Positions 45,841 through 58,352 are shown, counted from the first letter of the stretch. The stretch is DNA of 64,000 nt from Sialis fuliginosa (GCA_961205875.1 OY540812.1:19530001-19594000); one strand, 5' to 3'. A program made the numbers and translations. The notes: generated by a model from the letters alone, not told the origin.

Positions 45841-47240
45841 AATATAAAAAAATATAAATAAAATTTATATTGGTTGTTTATACCGAACTAAAGATATTTT
45901 ATCAATATGCAATATTGGCTTTTATTAAATATTTATCGTGAATACTTTTATGGTAAGTATGTAGATACTTACATTTTATTTTTTGTACATTTTCAATAAT
46001 ATACATATTTACGAATGTTATATTTATAACATGTACTATTTATGCAAACATAAAATATAAATCTTTAAAGAATAATATATATCTGCTGTATCCAATGCAG
46101 ATTTTCTCATGCCTGCATAAAAGTGTATAAAAAATTGAGCCAAGTAAACGAGCTTTAATCTTCAAAGATGTACTCAATCTATTTATTAAATTATTTATCA
46201 CTGATTAACTAATTAAAAAAAACACTTCCGGTAGTAGATTGTAATCGAAAACAAATGAGACCTACACAACTCCATAAGTATAATCTTTAACATGAAATTC
46301 ATTAGTTTTTGAGTTACAGTATAGTTACATTAAAGTTTTCAATATTAATATTCAATAATAATATAAACTACTTTTCAAAAAAATAATTTTGATGATTAGG
46401 TACCTATATATTAATGGTATTAAAAATTTTCCCTAGTATCGAAAATCAATGTCCATCTTTATTTCTCACTTTTCACAAAAATGACTACAACGATGGAATA
46501 TATTTCATATATTACCGTCAATATATAATTTATACATAATGTACCTATTACCTATATTTTAAATTCAATTGTAGTTCTATAAACACTAATATAAAGTTCA
46601 AAATCAGAAGAAGAAAAAAACAGTTTGTATTGTTTCGAAAAGAGATGGGCAGGTGCGTTAACTTTTTGCAGTGACTTAACAATGCAAATGATAGAACAAG
46701 AATGAGCAAATAAGATAAACGCCTCTAGGCAAACGCGGAAACAATAGGTTTTCTAGGAGAGAAGTAAAGTAGATCACAATCAAAAGAATTGGATTTAACA
46801 ATAAAGGAACTGCCTGAAGCAAAAATATAATATATAGGGGTTACTTATGATGTTTTGTATACACTATTTAAGGTTAATGTAGTGTTTTTATATATTTATA
46901 TTATACATAGTGTAGCATATTTCACAAAAAAAAGAAACAACTTATAAAGTATAAAGATAATTTAAACATTATTTAACTCTACAAAAAAATAAAATAATTA
47001 CATTTTTTGCTTCACAGCTTCACTTCTACACTGTATTATCATTTTTTCTTAATAATTAATCCAAATAACTTTTCGTTGAACCTATTTAATATTCAGGTTT
47101 TAATAAAAATTTTATTTTTCATATTTCTAGTTCACTAATTTTGAATGCTCAAAGAAAAATTTATGAAATGGGGGGGACGGGGTGTCACAGACCATTAATG
47201 GTTAAGAATCTGAAAGTCTAAGTTCGATTTAGATTTTGGT
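45841..47240. other. AT-rich spacer
   Basis: A slightly GC-richer patch lies at about 46635-46790 (AGAGATGGGCAGGTGCG, ACGCCTCTAGGCAAACGCGG). GCCTCTAGGC there is a 10-bp palindrome. No gene recognised. Confidence 0.4.
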
Positions 47241-47247
47241 TTCAGTC

Positions 47248-47345
47248 AACTGTACGAGACGAGACCAGCTTAAATGTTGTCAAACGAAACCAAGGTAAGG
47301 CCGATTAAATTTTGGGTAGACGATATCTTAAACTTAGTTTTAAGA
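47248..47345 (+). repeat. GACGAGAC-family repeat fragment
   Basis: GTACGAGACGAGACCAGCTT AAATG, then CAAACGAAACCAAGG and AGGCCGATTAAATTTTG: degenerate repeated units. Confidence 0.6.
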
Positions 47346-47509
47346 TCAGATATTTGAGTTAAACTTTAATAAAGTATTTTTGTTATTAATTTTGAATTAT
47401 TTAAAATATTTTTAAAGGACCTGCATAAAATCAATGTAAATGTAGATAAAAAAAAACAATCAAATTGGCTGAAATTGAAGTATAGTGTTGTTCATAATTT
47501 GTTGAACTA

Positions 47510-47700
47510 AAGTTCACATGGGTACAAGATCCAAAATGGCCAATTTTTAGTTATTCAGAGTCAAAATTTAAGAATTAGGTATCTGAAAACTTGAGGTTAC
47601 AGTCAAATTAGCTAAAAAATAAAGTACGATTTTCTGATCAAATGGGTACAAGGTCCGAAAATGGACAGTTTTTTAGTTATTCAGAATCAAAGGATAGGAA
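47510..47700. repeat. Direct repeat, period about 125 bp
   Basis: ATGGGTACAAGATCCAAAAT GG at about 47518 and ATGGGTACAAGGTCCGAAAA TGG at about 47643; both are followed by TTTTAGTTATTCAGA. Two diverged units. Confidence 0.7.
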
Positions 47701-48280
47701 TTCATATATATATCTGCCTAGTCATGTTATTTTTCTTTATCGAAGTGCGAATCCAAACAAAAATTGATCCTAGAATGGTGGGAAAAAGTTTACTAACTTT
47801 AGGCCCTGAATAATTATTAAAAAACACACATTTTTGGAACTCGCGCCCCGAAAAAATTTGACATCATATACTTCTGTTTCAGCCAATTTTACTATACCTT
47901 TGACAAATGAAACCAGCATTACTCAAAATTTCAGAAAAAAATTGTCCACTTTTTAATACATATTAGCATATTAAATAAAAGTAGGTAACTAAACTTGTAT
48001 TTATTCGAAATATTGGTATTTAATAACATGCATACACATCATATAACAATATCATTCCTTTATAGTTTGTAACCATACTCAAATACTCGGACCGTCATGT
48101 ATAAGATCCAGGGCTGTATATAAAATGTTTCTAACTAATCGTGAATGAAAATTTAAATTATATATTATCGTTACTTTTTAATAACACGTAGTTTGAAAAA
48201 TTATTTTTTTTAAATTAATACAAAAATGATAACCAACAAATGAAATACATAAATCAATAAATTGCTTAGCGGATTGATAT
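47701..48280. other. AT-rich spacer, possibly old repeat
   Basis: Moderately AT-rich; phrases such as GGAACTCGCGCCCCG near 47838 look like repeat remains but have no partner here. Confidence 0.35.
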
Positions 48281-48376
48281 TTGACAACCCTAATACACAT
48301 TCACATGCACATACACACACTTGTATTAATACACAAACATTTCCTTACTGCAAAACTTATGTTGTCGAGCCGCGTG

Positions 48377-48443
48377 TATAAAATACTATTCATCTCACGT
48401 TATTCTGATAAATACATTTCCTGGCGTTATGTAAAGACAGGAG
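48377..48443 (+). promoter_or_regulatory. Candidate TATA promoter and short untranslated first exon
   Basis: TATAAAA at 48377-48383 is preceded by GC-richer GTCGAGCCGCGTG. About 30 bp downstream lies CTCACGTTATTC, where transcription could start. At 48441-48448 CAGGAG|GTGAGC is an excellent splice donor, which would give a first exon of about 35 bp. An AP-1-like TGACTCAG lies at about 48487. Each element alone occurs by chance; their order is suggestive only. Confidence 0.28.
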
Positions 48444-48496
48444 GTGAGCAACGAACACGCGGAGGTGTTCCAAACAATACTCTACTGACTCAGTAA

Positions 48497-51019
48497 CTAC
48501 TGCTGTATGTGACTTAAACAATAATTGGAAATATCGTTGTTTGTGATTGCTGTTTGTTATTTATTTGTTTGTTATAGCTATTCTACGAGAATATATTCTT
48601 TATGAAAATAATGAATGTTATGACTGTAAGAAAGTAATCAACGATGTACGTAATCTTAATATTTACAATATATGTTAAAAATAATTGTTATCATTTGAAT
48701 GACTAGTTTGTAAAGATATTATAATTATTATATTGTCACTTCGAAACGGAATTCAGTAAAAATTTGATAAAATGAGACCAAAACGATCAAACGAACATTA
48801 GTCAAATGTCTCGTCGTGAGCAGAGCTGCGAGTGTCGGTAATTTTTTTACGAATTCATTTTTTTTACTCACGTACGACTATAAAAAAATATCACGATCAC
48901 GTACACTCATGTTTTAAATTATTTAACTCTGCAACGTTCTGCAATTTATTTTAAACTGTAGGTTCAATTTTCCTTTAATTGGAAGGTTGGAACAGACCTC
49001 AGGGTGCCGATACGTACATTTATACAAAGATATAAAAAATATATTTCTAAATTACAATTTTTCTATTTAGATTTGACTTATATTGATAGCATAAATCACA
49101 GCTTACACAATAAATAAACTAATTATACACAATCAATACACTAATCATTCACAATACCCAAAAAGCAGTTACGCTTACACTTATTATTTTCTTAACTAAA
49201 CAAAATCGTATAGCTTCCTCGTTACTACAAAGCCATTTAGACCTTAACGTGAATTACAGCGTTAAGGGCAGCAATATTTACAAAACTGATAGAGGTATTT
49301 ACTTTTGCATTTTTAAAATTTTATCTTTTTTATCTTTTCGACGCTGTAATAACGACTAACTTATTCTCAATCTACTCGGTTGTCTCTCCGCATGTATTAC
49401 GTAATGTCCCTTTTTGAAAATTGTAATCAACATAAACTTTTAACTAAAGGGATTACGCAATACTAGTTGCCATCGCTTACAAATTAGAATATTTGTGCAT
49501 ATCGCTACAACTCAGCGTAAAATAAAGTAAATTGTAAAATTGAAACAAACAAACAAACGATCGTATTTTATATAGTCAAAAAATCAGGAAATTGGTTTAA
49601 TATTTATTTAAAATTGACCTGTCAATAACAGTAAAACAATAAATACAATAAAAGTATAGCATATGTTAAAAATAAAATAGTTATGAAAAATACAATTTAG
49701 CACTAAAGTATTGTATATACTTCTCGAATATTTTAAATAAATCAATTTAAAAATTATCTGATGGTAATAAACCTGGAACAATTATTTTTGTATTTGACCT
49801 AAAATAAATCTGTAGAGAGTTGCAAATAATTTACTTTGTTATATTTTTCTATATGTCTCTGTTTATATACATATATATGATATTCTCAAAACATTGAGCA
49901 ATCATTCAAATTCTCCCTATAATTATTTTTTCAATGTCAAACGCAGGTACAAATGTATAAACTGAATTTCTACCCCTCCCAGATTGTTCTGACATCGACG
50001 ACTGTTTTTACAATTAATTCGTTATTCAGTTTCGAGTTCTGATATATGTATGTATTTTCATACATAGGTAACACTTGTATGGAGATAAATGAGATTTATG
50101 TAATTGTAGTACTAACTGGGTGAATTTTTTTGCATTTTTTTTATCCTATGAAAAATCGATTATTTGATAGCTGCTAACTAACAAATCCTTATTCAGCAAC
50201 CCAGAAAACGTTTAATATGGTATTTTAGGGCTGTCAACACAGACAAACTAGTAACATAGAAGAAATTTGGCACTAGTCTTGTTCTTATCTCGTATCGTGT
50301 GGACTCTTAAATCCAAAAATATATTAAATCAAAATAAAATCAAGGAAGTTCTACGATTAAAAAAATTGAATTACGAAACATTCTAACTTCTTTTTAGCTG
50401 TTTTAATCCTTGATGTATAATTATTATAATTAGCTCAAATACATCCCAAACATTACAAAATTGCATTAAAAAATCACAACCCCAATAAATTTTTATTACT
50501 TGCCTTCACTGTACATGCACTTACGTTTCTCTACCCGTTGATTAAAATTGATTTTTCACGGGTAATTAGTTGATAATCAACTTGAGTTTATAACATGCAT
50601 GAATGTGATTCGATTGAATTTGAAAAAAAAAATACCACCAGCAGAAAAATATTGTTTGCACGTCGATTGTTTTGAATTATACATTTGAAGAATGGAGTGT
50701 TACAAATTGGTTTGCGATTGTTGAACAATACTGAATTCCAAAGTGTACGAATGTGTAATGTAGATCAGTGGATTGGTTCTCAAAGAGAAATAAAGCATTC
50801 GAATACAACCATAAATAACTTATCCTGTTCTGTTTTTGTTTTTTTCTTAAAAATTATTTAAAAAGTATTAATTGTATCATTCGATATTATGTGATGATAT
50901 CTTGTCTTCTTCAATTAATTTTATGTTTATTATATAGATTTTTATACGCTAATTTCAAATATCTTGACCAAAATTAAATCCGACCACTCGTTCACATCCT
51001 TAATATGAAAATAAAAATT
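48497..51019. other. AT-rich spacer
   Basis: No gene recognised. At about 48768-48836 AATGAGACCAAAACGATCAA and ATGTCTCGTCGTGAGCAGAG may be a very decayed GACGAGAC-family copy. About 49370-49460 and 49965-50010 are mildly GC-richer. No terminal repeats seen. Confidence 0.4.
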
Positions 51020-51024
51020 AAAAA

Positions 51025-51625
51025 TTCTATAACGTCCCTCCTTATTTCTCCAAAATTTGATATGATATTGTTTTCTTTAGTATTTGTCGTTGGTAGTCTC
51101 ACCAAAACCTCGTTACCAATTTTTTTTCTCAGATTTTTGAGCCAGTAGTTACCGAGCTAGAGAAGGGGGAGATAAAATAAACTACTACTTGGAGCCCCCT
51201 ACAGGCGCCATATCTGAGTAAGAAAAAAAAATATGGTAATATTCTACTAATTGAGATCTACATTTCGACACTCCACACTCCTTGGTATACATTTTTTTTT
51301 CTTTAAAGCCCCCTGCAGGTGCCATATTTAATTTAGAAAAAAATAAAAGGGTCAAATTCCGATGGTTTGGTTATATATTTTAACGTGCCACATGCCTTGG
51401 TATAGAAAAATTTTTTTTTGTACTTAGCTTTAGCTCCTTAGTGCCTCCTCTGAAAAATTATTTTTTCAACTTTTTACATCTTTTACTAGAGGGCATTATT
51501 TTACATATTCAGTAAAAATTTCAAGTTTCTAGCTTATATAATTTACGAAATATTTTGATTTGAGTGAAAAGGACAGACGGACGGACGACAAAGTGAGATT
51601 AGTAGGGTTTCTTCGGAATCCTAAA
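51025..51625 (+). mobile_element. Dispersed-repeat relic with GGACAGACGGACGGACGAC tail
   Basis: The 3' part reads TTTGAGTGAAAAGGACAGAC GGACGGACGACAAAGTGAG, then GTAGGGTTTCTTCGGAATCC, a tail type widespread in arthropod repeats. The body has two tandem units (51192-51305 and 51306-51419). No coding capacity. The left border is approximate. Confidence 0.55.
51192..51419 (+). repeat. Tandem repeat, two units of about 114 bp
   Basis: GAGCCCCCTACAGGCGCCAT and AAGCCCCCTGCAGGTGCCAT begin the two units; CACTCCTTGGTATAC and CATGCCTTGGTATAG end them. A third, very decayed start (TAGTGCCTCCTCTG) may follow at about 51437. Confidence 0.8.
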
Positions 51626-53500
51626 AAAGCAATGAAGCCATAAAAAATGATTCCTTATTTATCTAAAAATAAATAGGTGCCAATAACTTACGACAAATAA
51701 ATAAAACCCAATAATTCACTTCCTACACTCAGAAATCTAAATATGTATTACATTTAATAACATACTCGAGAAGTTTAATATTATAACAAAAAAATCTACC
51801 TACATTGAAATAGAACACTTCATTTATTATTTATTTCATCTCGACTGCAATAAAAATAACACATTATAATATGTTCACACATCATAAAATTCACGCAGAA
51901 AAAAAATGGTACCACTTGGTTCATTTTACCACTTTCAATTTAAAAATACGATTTTATTATGAATAGGTGTATATAAAACGCAGTGGAGCCTGAACTCTAA
52001 AAAAATCTATCGACTGTATATCATGAGTGCAGAAAGAATTTAGGCCTTGTGTGTATGGATTGTACCACAAAGAAATATAACCGAGGGACCTCTTCACGTT
52101 TGCGACCCCAATATATATTAGATTACGTCCCTCGCGAAGTGTCGGGAATTGTCGTGCGAATGAAGCTATAATTCAAACTTGTTCTAACTCGAGGAACAAA
52201 GGTATATATTTTTTAAAGTGCATCTGTTTCCAAAAAATAGAAAAATATATAGATGCTATTGTATAATATAATCCTTGGTTAAAAAAGGGTATTTTATATT
52301 TGTAAGTGTATATTAGAATATTGTTTACTGTTTTTTGGTAGCAAAAAATATGTACTATAATCAAATCTTTTAAATATCAAGATGTAAATAAAATATTTTA
52401 GTTTCATTTTAAACCTTAATTATTTAAAATCTACATAATCTTTTAAACCTTTGAATTGTGTATTTTTAATTAACACACCTGCGACATTACTTATTATAAA
52501 AAATATAATATAAAAATTAATAGAAGCATCTTAATTTTCAAATTCGCCGACATAACATTAAGACACATTATTATACAACAAAAGTGTAACTTTAAACAAA
52601 TGATGTCTGTAAAAATAAAACCAAAAACAACAAAAGAAATTCTAAAACCATACCCATTATCCTAAATGGATTCCTTTACCGAAAGACCTCACACAAAAAC
52701 CAGGCGGGACCATGACCAATGGCCCAAATATTTCAAAGGCAATGGACACTAATAATTGAAAAATGCTTTTACAATTTCAACGCATGTCAAATTTAGCAGC
52801 GTTAATAAAATCTGATTTTACTAAGCATTTCATTGCTGCAGCTGGACTTACATAGATTTTGCTGTTAGGGGTGTGGGTTATTTCACATTAAACTAGATTG
52901 ACTGTAAAATTGCGTCCGTTTGATCTATGGTAGTGTAATAACTTTGTATAAAGTCTGTTAAATTGTTTGTATTTAAAAATTTGAGCTAAATAATAATTCT
53001 TTGAGTTCCTCACATGGTTTCAAATATGAACATACATGTCTTTTTCATATCTAAATATATGTACAATATTTATTTTAAATTCAATTGTATTATAGTATAT
53101 CTACTATTTTATTAAATTAATAACTTCATTTTTTATTTCTTATACAATATAATGTACGTACGATTAGTGTTAGGAATATTGCAGCTGTAGTAATATACAT
53201 ACATAATGAAAGGAATGTCCAATCATATGCAAATGTAAACATTATTTCACGTGTATTTAAGAATTCAATTATAAAAAGTAACAACAAGGAATAAAATACA
53301 AACGACTTAATTTAATATCGATTCAAACGAACGTCATAATTGTGCCCGACATTAAAATATACATGAGTACTTTCAGTTGTTCTTTTTCTTATACATGTAC
53401 AAATGCATACACACAAACACATGCATGATTTCTTGGTCGTGAGGAAGTGATAACTATATAGTGCGGACAATATTAAATTAATCATTCCCGCCGATTTTGT
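51626..53500. other. AT-rich spacer with small GC-richer patches
   Basis: About 52060-52165 has CCGAGGGACCTCTTCACG and TACGTCCCTCGCGAAGTGTC, an imperfect inverted pair. About 52650-52760 has ACCAGGCGGGACCATGACCA ATGG. No coding frame recognised. Confidence 0.4.
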
Positions 53501-53506
53501 TTCTGG

Positions 53507-53517
53507 ATACGCCACTG
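53507..53517. repeat. hAT-type right end fragment
   Basis: GATACGCCACTG, the reverse of a CAGTGGCGTATC terminus. No left partner found. It lies 13 bp left of the mariner element. Confidence 0.4.
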
Positions 53518-53590
53518 CTATTGGGTCTTAACATAAGTTGTGTCCGTTTTTCCCCAAATAAAGAGGACACAAAAAGAAAATTAGAACTTA

Positions 53591-53896
53591 TTAGTCAGTA
53601 ATGTATTCTCCTTTATTATTTACAACTTCTTACCAACGTTTCTACAAGTTTTTCGTTGCCTCCACGATAAAAACCATTCAATCTTGACTCTAAGATTTCG
53701 TCTGCAATTCGACGTCATTATTAAAGGAAACGCCGCACAAACCGTTCGAAAGGTCGAAAATCCAACGGCGCGAGGTCTGTGGAATCTTCACTGCACACTG
53801 CGTAAATATCGCAAGCAACTTTGGCTGCTTTATTTTATTGAACGCGAACAGAAGGAGGTGTCGTAAGTGCTCACTTTTGTCCACTTGACATTCCAT
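53591..53896 (-). pseudogene. Mariner transposase remnant (N- and C-terminal parts only)
   Basis: The ATG at 53896 starts MECQVDKSEHLRHLLLFAFN, matching the opening helix of mariner transposases (usual pattern xxHxRHxLLFxF), and continues to QTSRRWIF, matching the usual R-x-x-x-x-W-F helix-turn-helix region. The C-terminal end is also recognisable: FYRGGNEKLVE, then in another frame EVVNNKGEYITD and two stops at 53591. Between them nearly all of the catalytic domain with the D,D34D triad is deleted. There is at least one frameshift and an in-frame stop in the tail. It cannot encode an active enzyme (normal length about 345 residues). Confidence 0.85.
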
Positions 53897-53949
53897 TTTG
53901 AAAACTTGTATTAAAAAAAATAATAAATATAGCATAAAACAAACACATA

Positions 53950-54187
53950 CCCTGGGTTGCATAAAGCAAAATTAACAACGATTAGTTAATCAGTTGTTTT
54001 CAAACCATGATTAATGTTAATTCTAAACTTATTTTCGATTTGTAAATGAACAATTCAATAAATACGATCATTTTTTACCTTATAAAATTTATCATAACTG
54101 TGATTGTTTTTTAGAATTAACGTAATAATGGTTTTAAAACAACTGATTAACTAATCGTGATTAATTTTGCTTTATGCAACTCGAGGA
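53950..54187. mobile_element. Foldback MITE nested in mariner (about 238 bp)
   Basis: Arms of about 72 bp start GTTGCATAAAGCAAAATTAA on both sides (53956 inward and 54180 inward) and differ at about six positions. TA lies at both proposed borders (53948-53949 and 54188-54189), which would fit a TA duplication with ends CCCTGGGTTGC and TCCTCGAGTTGC. The insertion post-dates the mariner element. Confidence 0.8.
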
Positions 54188-54295
54188 TAATCTTGTAGAG
54201 CAGAAAATTTACTTTCGAATGACGTATAGCCCTTAACAATATTTTAATTTTGGCGCGTATTTTCAAATTTAGAAAAACGGACACTACCTATGTTA

Positions 54296-56270
54296 ACACG
54301 CACCTAATAAATGCAAATTATCTAAAATTGTGATAAAAATGTGCACTTAAATATTTCTTAATACTCGATAAATGTATAAATAAACTTATGGATGCTTCAT
54401 GAGCGGTTAGAGCGTTAAAACACATTCATAACAATAGCATTTCGTAGATTTCTTTATGCATAACAAAATATTATTGCAGAAAATCTAAATGATTATGAAG
54501 CTTTTTTATGCAGAAAAAATAAAAGAGTTTAAAGAATTACACGTAGTATTATGTAAAAATTAATGTTTTTATAACTTAATGGAAAATTATAATAAAAGTA
54601 TGAAAATTCATATTAGGAAATTTTTTTTTGTTAATTAGAAATAATAATAAACATTTAAATGAAAAATAATTTAGTGAAATATATATATTCTGATATCGAT
54701 GCTATACTATTCAATAGTTTTCAAAACAGTTCCATTCTTTAGTTAATACTTACAATTAGTGAATAAATAAAAAAAATATCGTAAAATCTTAAACAAAGAC
54801 AAAATATAAAAAAATACTTATACATAAATTTATTATTAGTTAATTTTTATACATAAAATATCTTAACAATGTTTTGCATGTACTTGTATAAGTATTAATG
54901 TTAATTATTGTAGAAAAATCAATAGTTCTAAACATAATATTATACAATGAAAAAAAAGTACATTTAAAATAAATATGTTCTTTGAATTTATATTAATATT
55001 TATTAGTTACAGCAATTAAAATCCACCATGAACCCAGAACCCTATGCAAGATAATTGGTTACGCCAACTTCAACATTGAAATGCATACTTGTACATGTAT
55101 ATTTTATTTTTATTAGTAGCTTTTGAGCGTATAACATAACTACTGTTTATGAATTTTGCGGTTTTCAATTATATATTTTAATGACTAACATTAAGTATAT
55201 TTTATATTTCATACATCTGCTCACATATATATTTATAAAAAACAATTTAATTGTTAAAATAAAATAAATTTTTTTAAATTTCATACAAGAATGGTTTTAT
55301 TACTATGTAGGTGTATATATACTTTAAATTAATTTATTCATTTAGCTAAAAATTAAATTAAAAGCGTAATATATAAAAAGTCATGATCTAGAAGTATTTT
55401 CAATTTGAATGAAGAGCTCGTGAATTATAGTCGTGATTTTATTAGTTGTTTATTATTATCTAAAACAGTGATTTGTAACGAGCTACAAAATATTTTCAAC
55501 TATAAAAATAATTGTGGAACACCAAATATTAAAATATGGTTACCTATATTATATGTAGCAACCCAGTCTTAAAAATATCAATACATTTCTGTATCTTTGG
55601 TTGATATAGAATTTATTAGGAAGTATATTATGCTAGGTAGTCATTAAAATTGTAAATATTTTTATATATAAAAAATAATAAGGGGAACCAAAAACAAATC
55701 AAGTCCTCTAATTTGAAAGTAAAACATAAGTCATTTTTACATGATAATTTAGAAATATAGTTTAAATTAATCAATAGTTGTTAGATTTACTCTGTAAAAA
55801 CAAGTTTTACTCTAAACATTGTATTATATTTACTATTTCTTTATAAACTAAAGTTAGTGAATTTTTTAATATAAAAGTATCGAGTTTCTTATTCATTTTA
55901 AAATCAATTATTTGTTATTTAAGTTAAATAGAAAAATTATACAGCCAATAAACTAAATTTAACTTTTAAATCCGGTATAAAACAAAGTTCATTTTTTATT
56001 CTCCCCCCTTTATTAAAGAAAACCCATCGATTCATCGTTAACGTTAAAATATTCTAGTCGAAAATCCAATATCACGTAATATATTAATACATACATAATG
56101 AAAAAAATATTAAATATTTACCTTCCATAAATCATCCGGTCATGTTTACATGACGAAACTAGAGAAAACACTTAAAGTACTGAAGAAATTAATTAAAATT
56201 TTACCTTGTTATAAAAAGCCTTAGTCGAGAATGCATCTTCCTCAGGTCCTCAACAAAAACCATTACGTAT
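54296..56270. other. AT-rich spacer
   Basis: About 2 kb of strongly AT-rich sequence. No gene, transposon end or GC-rich patch recognised. Confidence 0.5.
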
Positions 56271-56529
56271 AGAGATACAGTGGCGTGTCTTCAAACAAAT
56301 ACTGAAACAAAAGAAGATTATTAAATTAAATACATATTTATGTACATAAAATGTACTCTACAATATTGTATAAGAATCATTTTTTAAGAATCCTTACGAA
56401 CATTACCTCAATAATATTATATATGTATATTCTACAGATAATTATTAGAATTTGTTTGAGGGTAAAACAAATATATGTACATCCAAAAAAATGCAAGTTA
56501 CAGATATCAATAACCAATTTCAGATCTTA

Positions 56530-56665
56530 TGGCATGTTTATACCAAAAAAGACAAAACAGCAGCAAGGCATTTTTTTACAAAATGGTGATAAAACATATT
56601 TAAATAGGAATTGTTTTAAAAACACCGTATCTATTGCTGTTTTATTCTTTTGGTGTTAGCGACAT
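56530..56665. mobile_element. Family B MITE copy (136 bp), TTA-flanked
   Basis: Between TTA 56527-56529 and TTA 56666-56668. Ends TGGCATGTTTATACCAAAAA and, reversed, TGTCGCTAACACCAAAAGAA, then AAAACAGCA on both arms. Same family as 7095-7234. The 102-codon plus frame across it is not a gene. Confidence 0.78.
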
Positions 56666-56734
56666 TATACTAATAATTTGCTTTCTTATAGGACCTACTT
56701 AAAAAAAATATATGACAGAATTGAATTCAATTTT

Positions 56735-56900
56735 TACTTGGAGCATTTTTTAAATATCTGACATTTATGGATTAATATTTAGAGCAACACACGAAACAGA
56801 ACTAGCGTAAATGATAAGCTTAATTTTTTTAATTGTCTCGTCTAGGATTTTACAACCGATACACTCGATTTGTAAATATTTAAGTCAGTCTGATCTCAAT
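56735..56900. repeat. GACGAGAC-family repeat, diverged duplicate of 58995-59135
   Basis: GGAGCATTTTTTAAATATCT, GGATTAATATTTAGAG, AACTAGCGTAAATGATAAGC and TTGTCTCGTCTAGGATTTT are found in the same order at 58995-59135. A further unit (GCTTCACACCAGACGAGACT AGCTTA) follows at about 56928. Confidence 0.7.
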
Positions 56901-57639
56901 CTCATTAAAGCTCTATTTAATATTTAGAGCTTCACACCAGACGAGACTAGCTTATGGGGAAAAGCCATTGTGACGGAAAAAATCAATTTTTTATGCATTT
57001 TTTAAAAGTTATTATATTCAAAAATAAATTTAAAAAATAAGTTCAAATTCCAAAAATTGCCTGAGTTACAGTTATTTTAGTGAGACCTGGTAGCGCGGCC
57101 AGTTATGACCCTCAGAAAACTTTAAACGCGTTTTTCTCGAAATGACTTTTTTCGACCTTCTCCCAGCAATTCCTCAAACACTAATGAACCGTTTTAAAAA
57201 ATCTAAATTTTTGTAATCGCAGTAGCTGATTTTTGAAATTTTACTATTTTTTAAGACCGCTTGAATTAAAAAAAGGTGTTAAAAATAAAAAAAAATTAAA
57301 CCATCGCCATTTTATGAAAAACATCATATCAAAATATCACATCAAGGCTCATAACTTTGTAAATTTTTTATATTTTTCAATGAAAATTGGTATTGTTGGT
57401 ATTGAATAAGTTGAATATATACTTAATAAAATGTCCTCTACCCGATTTTAAATAATTACTTATACTTTGAAAGAAATTCCTAAACATTGACAATTTTTTT
57501 ATCCGTCAGAGTGGCATTCTATCGAATTTTATAACCAACAGTCTCATTTTGTAAATATTTAAACAAGTCTCGTCTTATCTCATGTAAGCTAAAATTAATA
57601 TTTTAATATCCCTACAAAAAACATCGAACATCGCCACTG

Positions 57640-57875
57640 GTTGTTGGAGTTTCCTACAGAAAACCATTACACACGCAAAGAAAGGGGCAGGCAGATCTTT
57701 GGCGGTGTTAAGAGTGTCCGTGCAGGCGGCATGGTTCACGCCTCTGTTCTCTTCTTCTTCCTCTTTAAGTCGCGCATCAATCACTTCCGAATGACGGCTC
57801 CGAAGCACGCATTCTGAACCCACCGTGTCTGTGCGAACTTCTCCGCAAACACAGAAACTAATCTGCGACCAGAAT
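57640..57875 (-). promoter_or_regulatory. GC-richer island with an 82-codon minus frame, unrecognised
   Basis: GC-richer, non-repetitive by eye. The minus frame from ATG 57823 begins MGSECVLRSRHSEVIDARLK, then a Glu-rich run, but its last 30 residues run into the hAT-type end at 57639, so as a whole it is unlikely to be a gene. TTTTCTGTAG|GAAACTCC on the minus strand is acceptor-like. It may be a regulatory island or contain a short exon. Confidence 0.25.
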
Positions 57876-57955
57876 GAGTCAAATATGTTTCAATAATTCT
57901 AGTAACGGTTTTATTATTAACGTACTACAAATATACATAAATGAACCAACTTCTA

Positions 57956-58350
57956 TTCGCTATGGTCAGTGACCACTCTGCCACCTATCGGATAAACTTG
58001 AACCCTTCTGAAGTTACCAAACAGCGATTTGAAATTTTTAAATATAATATAAAAATTATTAAATTATTAAAATGCAATAAAAAATAAAAGAAAACTAAAA
58101 CTTAATTCTGTACCAAATTTTGACAATAATTCATCCAATAAAACATCAAGTTTTCATCTGTTACCAAAAAATGCAGCTGTAAAAGAAATATGGATGAAAA
58201 ATTTAAACATCCATTAATTTATAAGAAATATTTATGTTTGATGTACACACTTTAGTCCCAATGACTAGTACATTTACATTGAACGGTAAATAATATTAAT
58301 AATAAAAATCTTAATTTGAATTCAAATAATAGCTGTTTGACCATAACGAA
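57956..58350 (-). mobile_element. Family D MITE copy 2 (395 bp), one terminal repeat collapsed
   Basis: Between TA 57954-57955 and TA 58351-58352. It is the reverse complement of 30890-31338 through the interior (TCAAGTTTTCATCT, TCCCAATGAC, TACATTTACATTGAACGG). The terminal repeat at 57956 is full length; the one at 58350 has lost about 50 bp, leaving only TTCGTTATGGTC joined to AAACAGC. Confidence 0.87.
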
Positions 58351-58352
58351 TA

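Larger units (their letters stand above)
53531..54293 (-). mobile_element. Mariner element, internally deleted and interrupted (763 bp)
   Basis: Flanked by TA 53529-53530 and TA 54294-54295. The ends, ACATARGTWGTGTCCGTTTT plus TC, match over 22 bp with two mismatches, which is right for mariner. The minus strand carries the start and end of a mariner transposase with the middle missing (53591-53896). A foldback MITE has inserted between the 5' end and the transposase (53950-54187). A full mariner is about 1.3 kb, so it is a defective fossil. Confidence 0.88.
56278..57639. repeat. Composite of hAT-type ends and GACGAGAC repeats (tentative element)
   Basis: CAGTGGCGTGTCTTCAAAC at 56278 and, reversed, CAGTGGCGATGTTCGATG ending at 57639 have similar ends, and GACGAGAC units lie inside both (56840-56960 and 57570-57600). 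The flanking octamers (TAGAGATA, GTTGTTGG) do not match. It may be one old element or two fragments. Between them, 57060-57300 includes CCTGGTAGCGCGGCCAG and a long AT-rich part; no frame looks coding. Confidence 0.35.
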
